Assembly: GCA_905221605.1 (NCBI GenBank) | Contig: CAJNDS010002454.1 | Span: 232,743 to 296,742 of the forward strand | Direction: 5' to 3' | Origin: Symbiodinium natans | Lineage: Eukaryota > Sar > Dinophyceae > Suessiales > Symbiodiniaceae | DNA length: 64,000 bases | In this document: in pieces, positions 11,140-22,023 of the stretch | Position numbering within the stretch: position 1 is the stretch's first letter | How the letters are laid out: each line of letters starts with the position of its first letter | The notes under the pieces: model-generated | What the model was told of the DNA's origin: nothing | What the model saw: only the letters and a program-made list of their open reading frames with translations | The model's database searches: none | Position numbers and translations under genes: made by a program

Positions 11140-11700
11140 CCTGGTGGATATTTGCATGAGGTGCCAATTTTGACCTGGGACGTGCAGACACACTACAGCT
11201 AGACATAGACACGCCCCAGTTCACGGACTACCGTCCCACCATATCACCGATAACCATTCTTACCCATAACCCTCATACCCATCATATCCATAACCCTCAT
11301 AACCATCTTACCTAAACCCATCATAACCAAACAACCCTAAACCATTCTTACCAACTATCCTATACCCTCAATTTCCAAAAGACCTTACCAATTCTCCTAT
11401 CAACCCAAAACCCAACCAACCAACCTCCCAACCCAACAATCTTACCCAAACCTCCAATCCAGCGAACCCCGGCGTGAACCTTCTTCGTTTCGTGTCCGAG
11501 CACTACACAACAGACGGTGCGCCCTGCAAGTGTTTGTCAGTTGTTTGAAGGAAAGCCAAAAGCAAACCTTGGCCTTTTCCTGATACATCGAAAGTTCGCA
11601 TACCTCCCGTTGCTCTCTGTTCGGATGGTTTTGCTGTTTGTCACAACGCTGTCACGTCAGACTCTGTGGTTAAGGCTGATTTTTGCAGACCGCACCACGG
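11140..11700. other. Orientation-switch interval
   Basis: About 560 bases between the minus-strand coding block ending its 5' side near 11130 and a plus-strand reading frame starting at 11728. Its core (11221-11460) is nearly devoid of G on the plus strand. The position suggests a divergent transcription start zone, but no promoter element is recognised because dinoflagellate promoters are poorly defined. Confidence 0.4.
11221..11460 (+). repeat. G-depleted CCATAACC-like degenerate repeat
   Basis: Short units such as ACCATTCTTACCC, ATAACCCTCAT and CCATCTTACC repeat with variation for about 240 bases. C, A and T dominate and G is nearly absent. It resembles a strongly diverged relative of the CCCTAAA repeat or an independent C-rich satellite. 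Confidence 0.6.
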
Positions 11701-11727
11701 GCATCTGATGACACCATCACAGCCACC

Positions 11728-11904
11728 ATGAAGAAGATGAAGAATGACGACATTGAGCGAACTCTCAACCGTCTTGACCTGAGGTTCGCTGGCAAACTGA
11801 CAAAGGATAAGATGATTAAGCTTATCTTAAAACACTTTGCCAAGTTGGAAGGAAGGCAAATTCCAAGTCTTAGGCAGTGCCAAGCCCTCAAACAAGAAGC
11901 TTGA
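11728..11904 (+). CDS. Candidate 58-residue basic helical protein or exon
   Basis: ATG at 11728 opens M-K-K-M-K-N-D-D-I-E-R-T-L-N-R-L-D-L and continues G-K-L-T-K-D-K-M-I-K-L-I-L-K-H-F, ending with a stop at 11902-11904. The charged, helical composition is clearly protein-like. A TTTTTGCAG acceptor at 11681-11689 lies upstream, so this could be either an internal exon or the start of a gene. The pattern loosely recalls SAP-type DNA-binding helices, but I cannot claim the family. Confidence 0.4.
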   Translation: MKKMKNDDIERTLNRLDLRFAGKLTKDKMIKLILKHFAKLEGRQIPSLRQCQALKQEA

Positions 11905-12344
11905 AAGCCTCGACGGCTGTGGCACGTTCGGCGACTATAAGGGCTGTCATTAACCACATGGGCTTAGACAAACCGCGTGTTCTGACCGCTCCAAAAGGGC
12001 ACCGATGTGCTGCCGCTTTGCAACTTTGTCTTGCTAAACCTGTGTTTGCAAGACACCGTTCCTTTCATCTTAGCAAAGCAAAGAAGACACAAACGGTAGC
12101 ATCCACATTCTGAACGATTGGCAGGCTTTTTACATCGTCCGAAACGCGCACTTTGTCCTTTTTGTCATCTTTATAACGCTCTTGGCCCACCACAGTGTGA
12201 TGGTTGCCCAAAACATGTCAGTGGACCCTGCACAATGGTCTTGTCAAGACATCTTGCTTGCCCAAGAAGGTGTTAGTGATCTTGGCAAGGCTTGTGGTCG
12301 TCTTGGTAATGTGTTCTCTTGCGTACAACCGCATTTTAACACAA

Positions 12345-12480
12345 GGTACAAATGCAGGTACGAACCAACAGGTACAAATGCAACAGGTACAAATGCAACA
12401 AGTACAAATGCAACAGGTACAAATGCAACAGATACAAACGCAACAGGTACAAATGCAACAGGTCAAATGCAAATGCAACA
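12345..12480 (+). repeat. 15-bp minisatellite (GGTACAAATGCAACA)n
   Basis: About eight tandem copies of a 15-base unit with single-base variants (AGTACAAATG, GATACAAACG). Because 15 is divisible by three, all frames stay open through it and give artificial Gln/Met/Val or Thr/Asn/Ala repeats. I treat it as satellite DNA. The same unit recurs as a fold-back at 13.0 kb. Confidence 0.9.
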
Positions 12481-12489
12481 AAGATCCAC

Positions 12490-12995
12490 CCAAATCTTTA
12501 TAAGCTGTTTTTTAGAGCTTAAAAAATCGCCTCTTGTCCAAACAACAACCAGTTACAAGTTAATCCAGATTTAAATATATTGTTATTGTTTCTGTAAAGC
12601 TTCTCCTTGGTCTGCTGTTTTGATTTTGGTTTGCTGTGATTTCTTAAAGACAAAACCCCATGTAGTAAGATTTGACACTGGGCAAAGTTAGGAACATGGA
12701 ATTGTATCAGAGATTGTGTTTAAGCTGAGAATGCAAGACTCTGACTGGGCATCATGCTTCAAGGCAGTGCCGACTCGCTTGCGAACGTTGGTAAAATCAA
12801 TGTTCTTGCGCTTTAATCGCATTGGAAGACTACAACAACAAGGTTGATGTGATGAGCAATGATTTTTCCTTGTCCCCTCTCCAGCATCAAAGGGAACTTG
12901 ATGCTTAGCTGTAACATTCCCCAGAATGACGCTAAGCACAACGCCACACCGCTCAGACCACACCCTTAGCCTTGGAGCTGTTGGCGTTGTGTTGC
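12490..12995. other. No recognisable gene between the two minisatellite blocks
   Basis: AT-rich (TTTAAATATATTGTTATTG near 12570) with short frames only. It separates the direct minisatellite from its inverted copy. Confidence 0.4.
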
Positions 12996-13002
12996 TTTGT
13001 AC

Positions 13003-13146
13003 CTGTTGCATTTGTACCTGTTGCATTTGTACCTGTGCATTTGCAAAAGGTACAACTGCAACAGGTACAAATGCAACAGGTACAAATGCAGCAACAGGTA
13101 CAAATGCAATAGATACAAATTCAACAGGACAAATGCAACAGGCAAG
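13003..13146. repeat. Inverted minisatellite fold-back
   Basis: The 15-bp unit of 12345-12480 appears first inverted (GTACCTGTTGCATTT, 13008-13047), then, after a spacer TGCATTTGCAAAA, in forward orientation (13048-13142). The inverted arm of about 40 bases can pair with the forward copies, so the region can form a long hairpin or cruciform. Confidence 0.85.
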
Positions 13147-13152
13147 AGTCTA

Positions 13153-13215
13153 GGGTCCAGGGTTTAGGGTTTATCGGGTTAGGGTTTAGGGTGAAGGTTT
13201 TTAGAGTTTGAGGTT
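13153..13215 (-). repeat. TTTAGGG-like telomere-type repeat
   Basis: Units GGGTTTAGGGTTTATCGGG and TTAGGGTTTAGGG follow each other directly after the fold-back, with decayed continuation to about 13310. Confidence 0.7.
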
Positions 13216-13219
13216 TCGA

Positions 13220-15600
13220 GTTTTATCAGGGGGGCCTTTCAATCTGCAGGATTGAGGAATTAGGAGTGTATTGTTAGGGTATAAGGGTTAGGTTTAGGTT
13301 TGAGGTTTGAGCTGTTGGTTCGCTCCGTCAGATGCGAACCCAGCTCAAACAATTTAAAATTCCCTTTTTGTCTGCTGTGCGGAGCTTTGTGCTCGACTGA
13401 CAACTTGGTTTACGAATCCGCCCAAACAAGCACATTCGGTTGCATAGTTCCTTTTCTTGGCCTGCTTGTTTGTGCAAAAAAAGACAAGTTAAAAAACCAC
13501 CATCCGCGCAAATACGTGGCAGCGGTACGCTGAGCTTTGAATAGTTTTGGCAACTTTATTCAGACACTTCTGGTAGATGGACTGTTCAAAAAGCATACAA
13601 GACCTAAGAAACACGTGCATATTTTTATGAATATATATTGTAAGATTTATGATCAGAATATTATATTTCTAGAATGTTCTATTTTGATATTGTTATATTG
13701 AAATATTGTTATATTCTTTATCTTGCTATATGGCAAAACTGTTTCACGATTTGCTCAAGTATGTGGCAACAGACAGAAGAAAACCTTCGGCACAATCTTC
13801 TCTGATGTCTACTTCTGAGCAGAAACCTGGAAAGCACGGCTCTTTTTTCGATCGGAACAGAAGTCGAATTTCTGGGAGGGGGGAAGCTGTTTCGTTTTTG
13901 TTTTTGAACAGAAGGGTTTTTTAACGTTAACACATCCGAAATGCCCATTTTCTTTTCTTCCTGCTTTTAGCTGGGATTTAGTGCGGGCCTTGGCTAAGAT
14001 CGGTACGGGCACCGGCTCTTTGACACCACTGGCAGGGCTGTGGCACAAAGCTTGCCTCATCTCACAGCAGAGCTTATCTTGGAACAAGAACAACAAATTT
14101 AAACATCCAGCTGTGGGGCAAATGTCTTGAGATGCCTCGATCTGCCATTTGCGTCTCGAAGTTATGAAAGGTGCAAACGCAGAATGCGCCGAAGCTCAAA
14201 CGTCGAGCAAATTCCTTATAACTCGCAAAGATGGCGAGAATCTGATGTTAACTGGGACGCGATTTCGGTCAAAATTTGCACGTCTTTAATTGAAGGATTT
14301 TGACTGCGGGCCTCCAGCGTTCTTGGCAACCCCAGGTTTCATTTTGACTACCATACAATGGCAGTGTCTTGCAAGGAGCCGCGGGTTGCTTTGGACCGTA
14401 AACCGGCCAGGTTCTCGTTAACAAAGTGCTGGATATTACCAGGCGACCACGCACCTGCAAAGAGCCTCTCGCGAAGTTTCATCATATATCTGACAGCACC
14501 CACCATCACGGAAAACATAATGACCCGAAACCCTGAAGGCTTGGCTGTGCCTCAGGCTCAAAATCACTTTGACGTCCAAAGATTTCGCGACAGTAGCAAC
14601 GAAAGATGGATTTGTTGGGACAGCAAACGCTTCATTTGCAATGGCTCCGACATACCCATACGTGACCCGCGAAAGTGTGACGTGAGAAGCGGAATTTCGA
14701 GTTTGATACATGCCAGTGATTCTTGCGATTGTGGTTGTGTGCCCTGGCCGTTTGGCACTGCTGACCATCGAACTGAAGCAAAATCCGGAAAGTTAGCTTC
14801 TGGCAACACCAAGACATTTGTTTGATTGTTGCCACAATGCCTTGAAAACCTGCACTTTCTTTCTTTTGAGCTCGCTTGGCACTGCCCTCACGTGTGCAAC
14901 GAATGCGCTCATGATTAACTGTTTATAGCAGGTCTGGTACGTGTCGGCTGTCGGCTCCAAAGCATTTAGGGCGCCCTAATATGCTGTAATTTTCACAATC
15001 ATGGAAACAGGCAGCTAACAGTTTTTCACCACTGCAATCGGGCGAAAGGTTGAAACATTTGTCAACTGAGCGCTTGTTGAGGTTTAGTCAACTGTGATTC
15101 GCACTAGAGGAACGTCAATCCCTCAGCAGCCAAGACAGTGAGCATTCACATACATGCTTTACACATTTCGGGGCCATGGAGGAAGATAGTACAGACAACT
15201 ACCGTGTGAAGGCAACAAGTTGTCCGCAGTGTGATGGTGAAAGTTGGCAATCGCAAGAAACGAAAGTTTGAATTGGGATGGCCCTGGTAGGACATCATCT
15301 TCTTCGGTGCCCCGCGTCGCATTCTGTTGCAAAGCAAGTTGGCTACCTAGCTCCGACATGTGAGGGCTAGCAGTTTTGACTGCGTTGCTGTGTTTGCTAT
15401 CGCATTTGCCGTGAAGGAATGGGCCGTGCCCCCTCCTTGCAATTTGCAATGCGCAGAGCTTGGTGCCACTTTTGCAACTCCGTCTAGTTGATCCGGCCTA
15501 CAGTCGCATACTTTTCAGGTCCTCCTGCTACGCAACGTTTTGAAGATCAACCCGGACACTAGGCCTATTCAACGACTCATGAGATACATTCTTGAGTGAT
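13220..15600. other. No confident gene; AT-rich patches
   Basis: An open plus frame at 13300-13533 with several Cys and hydrophobic residues, and open frames on both strands at 14436-14825, are the only coding-like patches. At 13612-13730 the DNA is AT-rich with repeated TTGATATTGTTATATTG-like units. No family motif was found. Confidence 0.3.
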
Positions 15601-15647
15601 TGATGCGTTGTTTTGTCCTGACGACCTGGCAGATATGTCACTTTCAT

Positions 15648-17000
15648 GGAGTTGGTTCAGATGGTGTCGGACTGGTTGTTCGAAGCCAACTCCAAAGACA
15701 GTGCGCCATTGAAAGTTTTCATTGGGAGATTTCACTTGGTTTTGATGCCAGTCCAACATCATTCAAGCATCTGTTGTTGTCATTGTCAGGTGGTGGGGAC
15801 AGTGTCCTTCTCAGCAATTCAGTTCAAGGCTAGTAGTCTCGATGGACCATGCTGTCACTGATGCTGCTTCAAGTTTTCTCAGGTTCGCGGGCTGCCAATC
15901 TTCGAGAGAGTCTCAACTCTTGCCTTGAAGTCTTGACCACGCCTTGGACTTCTTTCGCGCTGCCGATGTGTTCGGCTTGATTCCAGTTTTGTGAAGCCTT
16001 GTGCAGGCCAAAGCTCAATGTTGGCCTTGATGTTAACTGCCGCTTTGGAGGACGGATTTGTGGTGTTGATAATGTTCTTCTTGTTTGGCCATCAAATCTT
16101 GCATGATGTCTGAGGAAGAAAGCGATGCGTTTTGTGAAGGGGGGGGTGTTAAATCAAAGGTTTGCAAGTTGAGCCGTGTCTTGAACGCACTTTTCAATTA
16201 ACGTGATGTGCAAGGACCAGAAGGCACCAACTTCATGGAACAGTTCTGCACTACTTTTGGTCTGAGTTGCGAGATGTGTTACCTCCTAGAGTGGGTGGTG
16301 ACAATTATTACAATAGTTCATATTGCCGGATGATTTGATGGCTCTGGCTCTTTGCTCAACTTCTTCACAGAAATCCTGTCGAAGCCTTCAAGCGATGTGG
16401 TGGCGTGATTGCAAGCAGGCGTGGTTGACTTCGAGTACACGCAGGAAACGACGGTGTTTGACATGTTTGTGCCTCAGATGTGTGAAGATGCATTACACGC
16501 GAGCGAATCAGCAAATGCCGTGAAGGCTAGACATTGCTCTTTTCCACGGATGGATCATTGCGGAGGAGGACCGCAGTTGTGAATGTGTCCACTCTGTCCC
16601 TGATTCTTTGCAACGGCCTTCCAGGACACCCGGTCGCATCAGGTGTTGGGCCATCTCTCCTACAATCAGGTCGTGGAGAAGCTCATAGCTTATGAGGACA
16701 GAGACACACTTTACGCGAGAGCCACTGCGTGTGACAGTTTGCCCGAAGGAGTTGCAGCAAAAAGTCAGTGATGATGGAGGCAACGGCCCGTGAATACCCA
16801 AATCACCCCGGGCAAGTTGGGCTCCTTCTAACCCAATTGACCACTTTATTTTGCAGTTTTGGTGGACATGCCCCAAAACAGTCGTTGCCTTCACGGCCGC
16901 CAAGTTTGCGCAACGTTGGTTTGCTGCTGCCATCGGTGTTCGGTCTCAGGCCAGCCAAGTGCTGAGACGGAAAAGATTCTGGAAGAGGGGCTGCTGATCA
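15648..17000 (+). CDS. Exon cluster of an unknown plus-strand gene
   Basis: Several patches look like small spliced exons. Examples are H-W-E-I-S-L-G-F-D-A-S-P near 15720; a hydrophobic block L-A-L-M-L-T-A-A-L-E-D-G-F-V-V-L near 16025 that could be a membrane helix; V-V-D-F-E-Y-T-Q-E-T-T-V-F-D-M-F-V from 16421 after a GCAAGCAG acceptor; V-L-G-H-L-S-Y-N-Q-V-V-E-K-L-I-A-Y-E near 16640; and F-T-A-A-K-F-A-Q-R-W-F-A-A-A-I near 16895. All lie on the plus strand with AG|G acceptors. I cannot join them with certainty or name a family. Span and exon membership are estimates. Confidence 0.4.
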
Positions 17001-17044
17001 AGGACCGGTACACCTGGATGTGAACTTGCTCATGTTCTTCAGCT

Positions 17045-17130
17045 AACAAAAGTAATCGTAATCGTAATAATAATAATGATAAAAATAGTAGTAATAATGA
17101 GAGTAAGAAGCATAAGAATAGTACCAATCG
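17045..17130 (+). repeat. AAT/AGTAAT simple repeat
   Basis: Imperfect GTAATCGTAATAATAATAATG and AGTAGTAATAATGAGAGTAAG units. The same style of repeat recurs at 18431-18540. Confidence 0.8.
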
Positions 17131-17988
17131 TAAGAATCTGAGCAAGCATGCCGCCAGGAGTTCCTGGACCGTGAGCCTCACAGATCAAGCACGTGTCAGC
17201 GCTGTCGACCCTCCGAGCTCCGTGATGGCGAATCCTTGCAGCTGAGTGTATGCGCACTTTGGTGCGAGAGCAAAGCTTCGCATGCAGATTGCAAGGTACC
17301 CAGACCCAAATTTCTCAAGAAGGCCTTGTGGTCATCTGCTCAGTTTTGCCTCATTGCTATCGTGTTTCGCAGCGTGCCAAGCTTTGTGTTGAGATTGTCT
17401 GGGACGAGTTGGCGCTTGGGATGCCTCGCAATGTTTGCTCAAGCTTCGCATTCGTACGTGACTTCTACATTCTTTTTTGTGGCAGTGGCTTATGACGTGC
17501 TGCGTCATGCCGGCTGTGGCAGCCCTCGTGCCCGGCTTGATGCCTGCTGACTGTTTCAGCCCCACAGGAGCCGGGCTGTGGCGCAGAGATGCCTTTGCAT
17601 GTGCACCTTTAGGGTTGCATTGGCACTTGTGCCCGGAAAGGATCGTCGTCGCCCACAGTCTCCGAAGACTCAGACCACATTCAGATTTCGGCCTATTGCC
17701 AGTCTACCACTGCAGCGTTCTCAGACACGATTTGCTTGCTGCTTGCCTTAGGTTGCCTTAGGGCCTCAGGGCGTTCATGTGCATACAGAAGCTCGCAGTT
17801 GATGTCTTCTTTTGTCAAGGCAAAGCGAGAGTGGAAGTTGGAGGGCGGCCCCTCCTATGGCATGGCCGAGACTGTTCCCGGTCTCTCCAGAAGCTTCCCC
17901 CTGCACCGAAGAAGCGACCACTCTAGTGCAAAGAGTGTCGTGAGATTGTATGAGTGTGGTGTGGTCGATGTTTCACTGATGTTTCCAG

Positions 17989-18345
17989 CCGAGGTCTGCT
18001 CAGCAGCGTGGGCCTTTCGAGCTACGAAACAGCGGCGGAGGCATGGTGCCACCAGATGGGCGCAGCACACCTGGCAGAGTTGGCGGAGGAGGACAACCTG
18101 AAATCCTTTGGCGAAGCCTTGGGAAGCAAAGGTGGGGCAATTCGGAAGTTCAGCGAAAGGACTTCTGGAGCTTCAGCCTGCCAGTTTGTTCGTTGATTTT
18201 TGCCCGACATTCCTGCCCATCAGGTGGCTTTTCGGACTCTGCCCAGAAACGCCTTACCAACGCCCTCAAGCGGGTGGCAGCGACTTCATTGCCGGGCATC
18301 TTTGCTGCAGAAGTGGCCTCTGCTGTCCCCAGATGCTGGTAACGT
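17989..18345 (+). CDS. SAM-like helical domain in two exons, unknown protein
   Basis: Exon 17989-18131 follows TTTCCAG and encodes G-L-L-S-S-V-G-L-S-S-Y-E-T-A-A-E-A-W-C, then M-G-A-A-H-L-A-E-L and L-K-S-F-G-E-A-L-G-S-K, ending at a GT donor. Exon from about 18222 after CCCATCAG gives F-S-D-S-A-Q-K-R-L-T-N-A-L-K-R-V, then I-F-A-A-E-V-A-S-A-V. The W-C...M-G-A...L-x-S-F-x-x-A-L...R-L-x-x-A-L pattern resembles short SAM-like modules common in predicted dinoflagellate proteins (from memory, not searched). Exons upstream near 17.8 kb (A-K-R-E-W-K-L-E-G-G) may belong to the same gene. Confidence 0.5.
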
Positions 18346-18430
18346 GATGCCTGCAGCATGCTGCACACTAAGCAGGTGGTCGGCCCTTGGATGCTCTCTC
18401 GATCTTCTTGTCCAGTCGTGCGTCATTGTC

Positions 18431-18540
18431 ATCAATGGTAATAATAGTAATGGTAAGAATAATAGTAAGAATAATAGTAAGAATAATGTAAGAATAATAG
18501 TAACAATAGCAGCAATAACAACAGTGATAGTAAGAATGGT
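18431..18540 (+). repeat. GTAAGAATAATA simple repeat
   Basis: Four to five copies of AGTAAGAATAAT with variants, followed by AACAATAGCAGCAATAAC. It probably lies in an intron or just after the exons at 18.2 kb. Confidence 0.85.
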
Positions 18541-18549
18541 ACATGTTCC

Positions 18550-20620
18550 CATGGTCGACTCCTTTCGGATTGGTCAATCAGCCCAAAGGTCAGATAGAGG
18601 CCCGTCGATGTGGCCAGATCCAGACCTGGTAAGCCGATGGCTGCACGATATGCCTCAACAAGGTGTGGAGTTCGGGGAAGCTTTTTTTGGCTATGTCAGG
18701 TAATATGTGGATATGCCTAGGGGTTCTGTTCAACCATGGTGGAAAGCAAAGGGTTTCGGCGAGTAGAGATGAGATGGAGCTTGCTTTTCAGATGTTAAAG
18801 GCTTTTTTTTCATGAACAGACCTGCTCCGAGTAAGTTGGGTTTTCTCTTCAACATGGAGGAAGTGCGGGTTTAATATTTTGAGGCAATAAAGGTTTTGTA
18901 CACAGGAGTACTGTGTACACAAGACATGGAGAGGTTCTTGGATTGAAGTATAGACGTGCTAATTGAAATGCAGAGGGGCGTGGTTTCTGTTCAAATGTTG
19001 AGCCGTATTATAGGGGAAACGGAGGTTTTTGTAAGGGAACAGAGTCTTTCTGACATTGTCATGAAACAAATCTTCTCTTAGTCGAACCATATGTAGAGGC
19101 ACTAGTTGAAATACGAAGGACTGGTCCTCTCCCGTTTGCAATGCAGAAGGACGAGAACTTTGCTATAAATGATAGAGGATACAGAAGTTTTCCTTTATGG
19201 GATAAAGTTCGGAGAGATTTCCACGGCGTCCCGGATCAAAAGGTCAGGCGGTCTAGGGTGCCTGGACGGGGCTGTGCAGGAAAACGCCGGGGCCGAAGGA
19301 TGGTGCACAGGCCGAAAGCAATGGCTCAGGGAGCAAGATGGCTCAGCTGGGCTGATGGTAAAAAAAGCGGTCCTCGCGGGGGTTCGCAGGAAGAAGCTTT
19401 TAAGGCAACAGCATATAGGGTGCAAAGATCCAGCAGCGCTCATCCTCCAGGCGAGGAACTGATAGAGCGCAAGGGAGGGGGGATGAGTTAGGGTTTCCGC
19501 AGGCCTGCAGTCTGGAGATGAAGACTCTGGATCGAGCGGTCCGACTGCAACCATCACTCTTGAGCTGAAGTCATAGTCTAGTAGTACCTTAGTAAGTGAA
19601 CCTGTCACTGGATTCCTTTTTCTTGTCTTCGATCTAAGGTTTTGGAGTCGAAGATCTGAATGTTTCACCAATTGGAAAGGCAACTGTGATGCAGCTAAAT
19701 ACCACAAGCAGCGACTACACCCCTTTTCAGGCCGCTAAAAAAAAGGGTGGAAGTACTCCAATGCCCGGTTTTCCGCAGAATCGTGCAATCGTGGTGCGCT
19801 GCAGTAGCTGCTGGCAGCTACCCGGTGAATAAATTCACCGAGTGGTATCTCGGGACAGAGCAGCTCCCTGAGTTGTACAGAGAAACTTGTACAGGACCTC
19901 GGCTGCTCCGGAAGGCAGTGAGAGGGATGAGGAAAAGTAGATTGCTTTGGCATTTCGAGCTTCTGGTGCTGTGCTCATGGATCTCACGTACCTCTAGTAC
20001 GCTCTCGTGGTTTCCCTAGTGGCCCTCGCGAGAGATGCAAGATGTACAGAACTTCGCCCAGGCTCTGCGTCAAGCTGTTCGGGAACGACAGCTAGCTGTC
20101 CTCTCCTTGGGTCGCAGACAGAGCTATGGTTTCAACTTGTTCCGTGTCTTTTCTCATCACCCAGCGGAGCAGGTTGTTTATTCGTTTGTTTGTTCTTTTG
20201 TTTGTTTGTCTGTGTGTGTGTGTCTGTCTGTACGTGTGTGTGCGTGTGTGTCACCATGTGTCACCTGTCAATGCTGTAGTTTGGGTTGGGGTATTCATTG
20301 TACTGGTTAGCGGCTAGCGGACAAGAGCGAGAAAGATGTGTGCGTGTGAAGTTCAGGAAGACAGGAGTGCACTTGCAGTACTCGGGATAGGTGCCTCGAT
20401 GAATGGTAGGGTGGCAGCACCGCAGCGTGATTGCAACACTTTCAACCATTTATACCGCTGTATGCGTGAGTAAGCACCTTATGTGAGTACATGTTTTGTG
20501 GCAAAACCATGTTGTCTGCTCCCAGGTCTTTTTTCGCAACTCTCATTTCAACACGATGCTCAAGTTTGACGGTCCCCTGCTCACAATGACCTGTGGCACA
20601 CATGCCCATGTCCGTTTAGT
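18550..20620. other. No recognisable gene
   Basis: Long open frames exist on both strands at 19141-19707, but their composition (Arg/Gly-rich on plus, Pro/Ser-rich on minus) reads as non-coding. A GTTTG/GTGTGT microsatellite lies at 20174-20262. Degenerate AATTGAAATGCAGAGG-like segments recur at about 18960 and 19105. Confidence 0.35.
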
Positions 20621-20730
20621 GGGTGAAAGCGAAGATGTCGGCTGAAGACTGCCTCAGGTCAGCTGTATTTGCTATGCCCGGACCCAAGGTTGCGACCGCC
20701 AGCAGGATCGGTCCACTTCAGTGTGTCCTT

Positions 20731-22023
20731 CAGGTACTGACATTGCTTTTGCCAACTCGGAGGTGCTCTGGGAACGATTTGACAAGGCACGACTGGTTGA
20801 GTCTAGTTCTGAATCATCGTACGGCCGCGCGGCAGAATGCTCGGAGGTTGATGGTGACACGGATTATGTTGATGCAGAGTTCGGTGCTGGACAGCAGGCA
20901 GGAATCCACAGGATTAGCAAGGCTTGAAAGCATGTGTGCGACGAGTGTGCTTCAGAGGTGTTTTGCTGGAGCAAACGTTTCGAGCAGAGACGCAGTAGGT
21001 CTCCTGTGTTTTGAGGCAGCAGACGCCGTTGGAGAGGCTGGGCCGAGCTGTCCACTTATCAAGGTTAAAGGCTGAGGTATGTTGAGGCGTTCATGCGTAG
21101 CTCCAAGCGGAGGGCATGTGTGAGGCACGGCTGCGCACAGAGCCATGTAGGCAGAAGTAGCAAGTAGCTGGTTGGTGTACAAATTGGGTAAGCTAGTGTG
21201 CAAGATCGTGCAGCACTGCCCTGATGAAGCCACATTGTGCTCCAAGGTGTATGTGCCTGGATCGATGGAGCCAACACCCGAGCTGTCAGCAATGCTGCAA
21301 AGCTGTGTGGAGAATGGTGTTAAGATTTGCCAGGATGTGTCAAGTGGTCCTGACTTTTGAGTGCTGGGGCAGGGATGCAGATGCGCAGCTGGCTTGGCAG
21401 ATGATGCAGGAGGAGTTTGGAACCTTTGAGCGCGAATCTCGATGCTTTTCCATGCTGCCGGCTATGCTGTGAAAACTGTGAAGGATCTCCGTGCACAGCA
21501 GGAGGAGGAAGCCTTTGTGAGTGAAGCTCAGTCAAACATTGTTACGCACCTGCCAAGCTCATCCAAGCTTATGGCACAGCTCGCTAGATGTTGCCGTCCG
21601 TCTGCTGTCTGAGCATGTCTGACGCACTCAGGCAGGCGCAAGAGGCAGCTTGGCAAGAAGCACAGGCTGCTGCCAAGGCGCAGCCGCGGCCGAAGCCCAA
21701 TCCAAAGGCGCAGAGATCATGTCCAAGATGCGGGCTGTTGGATCTACCGGCATTTGTACCCTCATGGCGCAACCTGATGAACCTCGAGAAGCATCAAGCC
21801 TCGGCATGCCTCAGCAGATGCGCTTTCGGCAGTTGATGCTGCAACTCAAGGATCTTGCCGTAAAAATGTACTTGGCACCGATTCGGTTTACCAGGAGTGC
21901 GGAGCGCGTATTCCGCAAACTCCAAAGGCAAAACCTGAGTCCGCTGAAAACCGGTGTTGTGAAAGCTGCAACAGCCGGCTCGTGCAGGCTTGCCGGCAGA
22001 TTTTTCAACGCGCGAAAGGCGTG
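20731..22023 (+). CDS. Exon cluster of an unknown, partly coiled-coil gene
   Basis: Plus-strand coding patches in order: G-T-D-I-A-F-A-N-S-E-V-L-W-E-R-F-D-K (from 20731 after TGTCCTTCAG); L-G-K-L-V-C-K-I-V-Q-H-C-P-D-E-A (21180-21260); L-A-W-Q-M-M-Q-E-E-F-G-T-F-E-R-E (about 21390-21440); A-A-G-Y-A-V-K-T-V-K-D-L-R-A-Q-Q-E-E-E (about 21455-21600); A-L-R-Q-A-Q-E-A-A-W-Q-E-A-Q (21625-21670); and M-R-F-R-Q-L-M-L-Q-L-K-D-L-A-V (21815-21870). Gln/Glu/Ala-rich helices suggest a coiled-coil protein. Between 20.72 and 20.93 kb two plus frames are open at once, so the frame there is uncertain. No family recognised. Confidence 0.45.

Noticed and set aside
12345-12480. CRISPR-like array
   Set aside because: The 15-bp units are directly adjacent with no unique spacers, and the genome is eukaryotic. 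It is a minisatellite.
19195-19707. 170-codon minus-strand frame
   Set aside because: Pro/Ser/Arg-rich, no motif, no splice or acceptor context. Overlapping plus frames are equally long.
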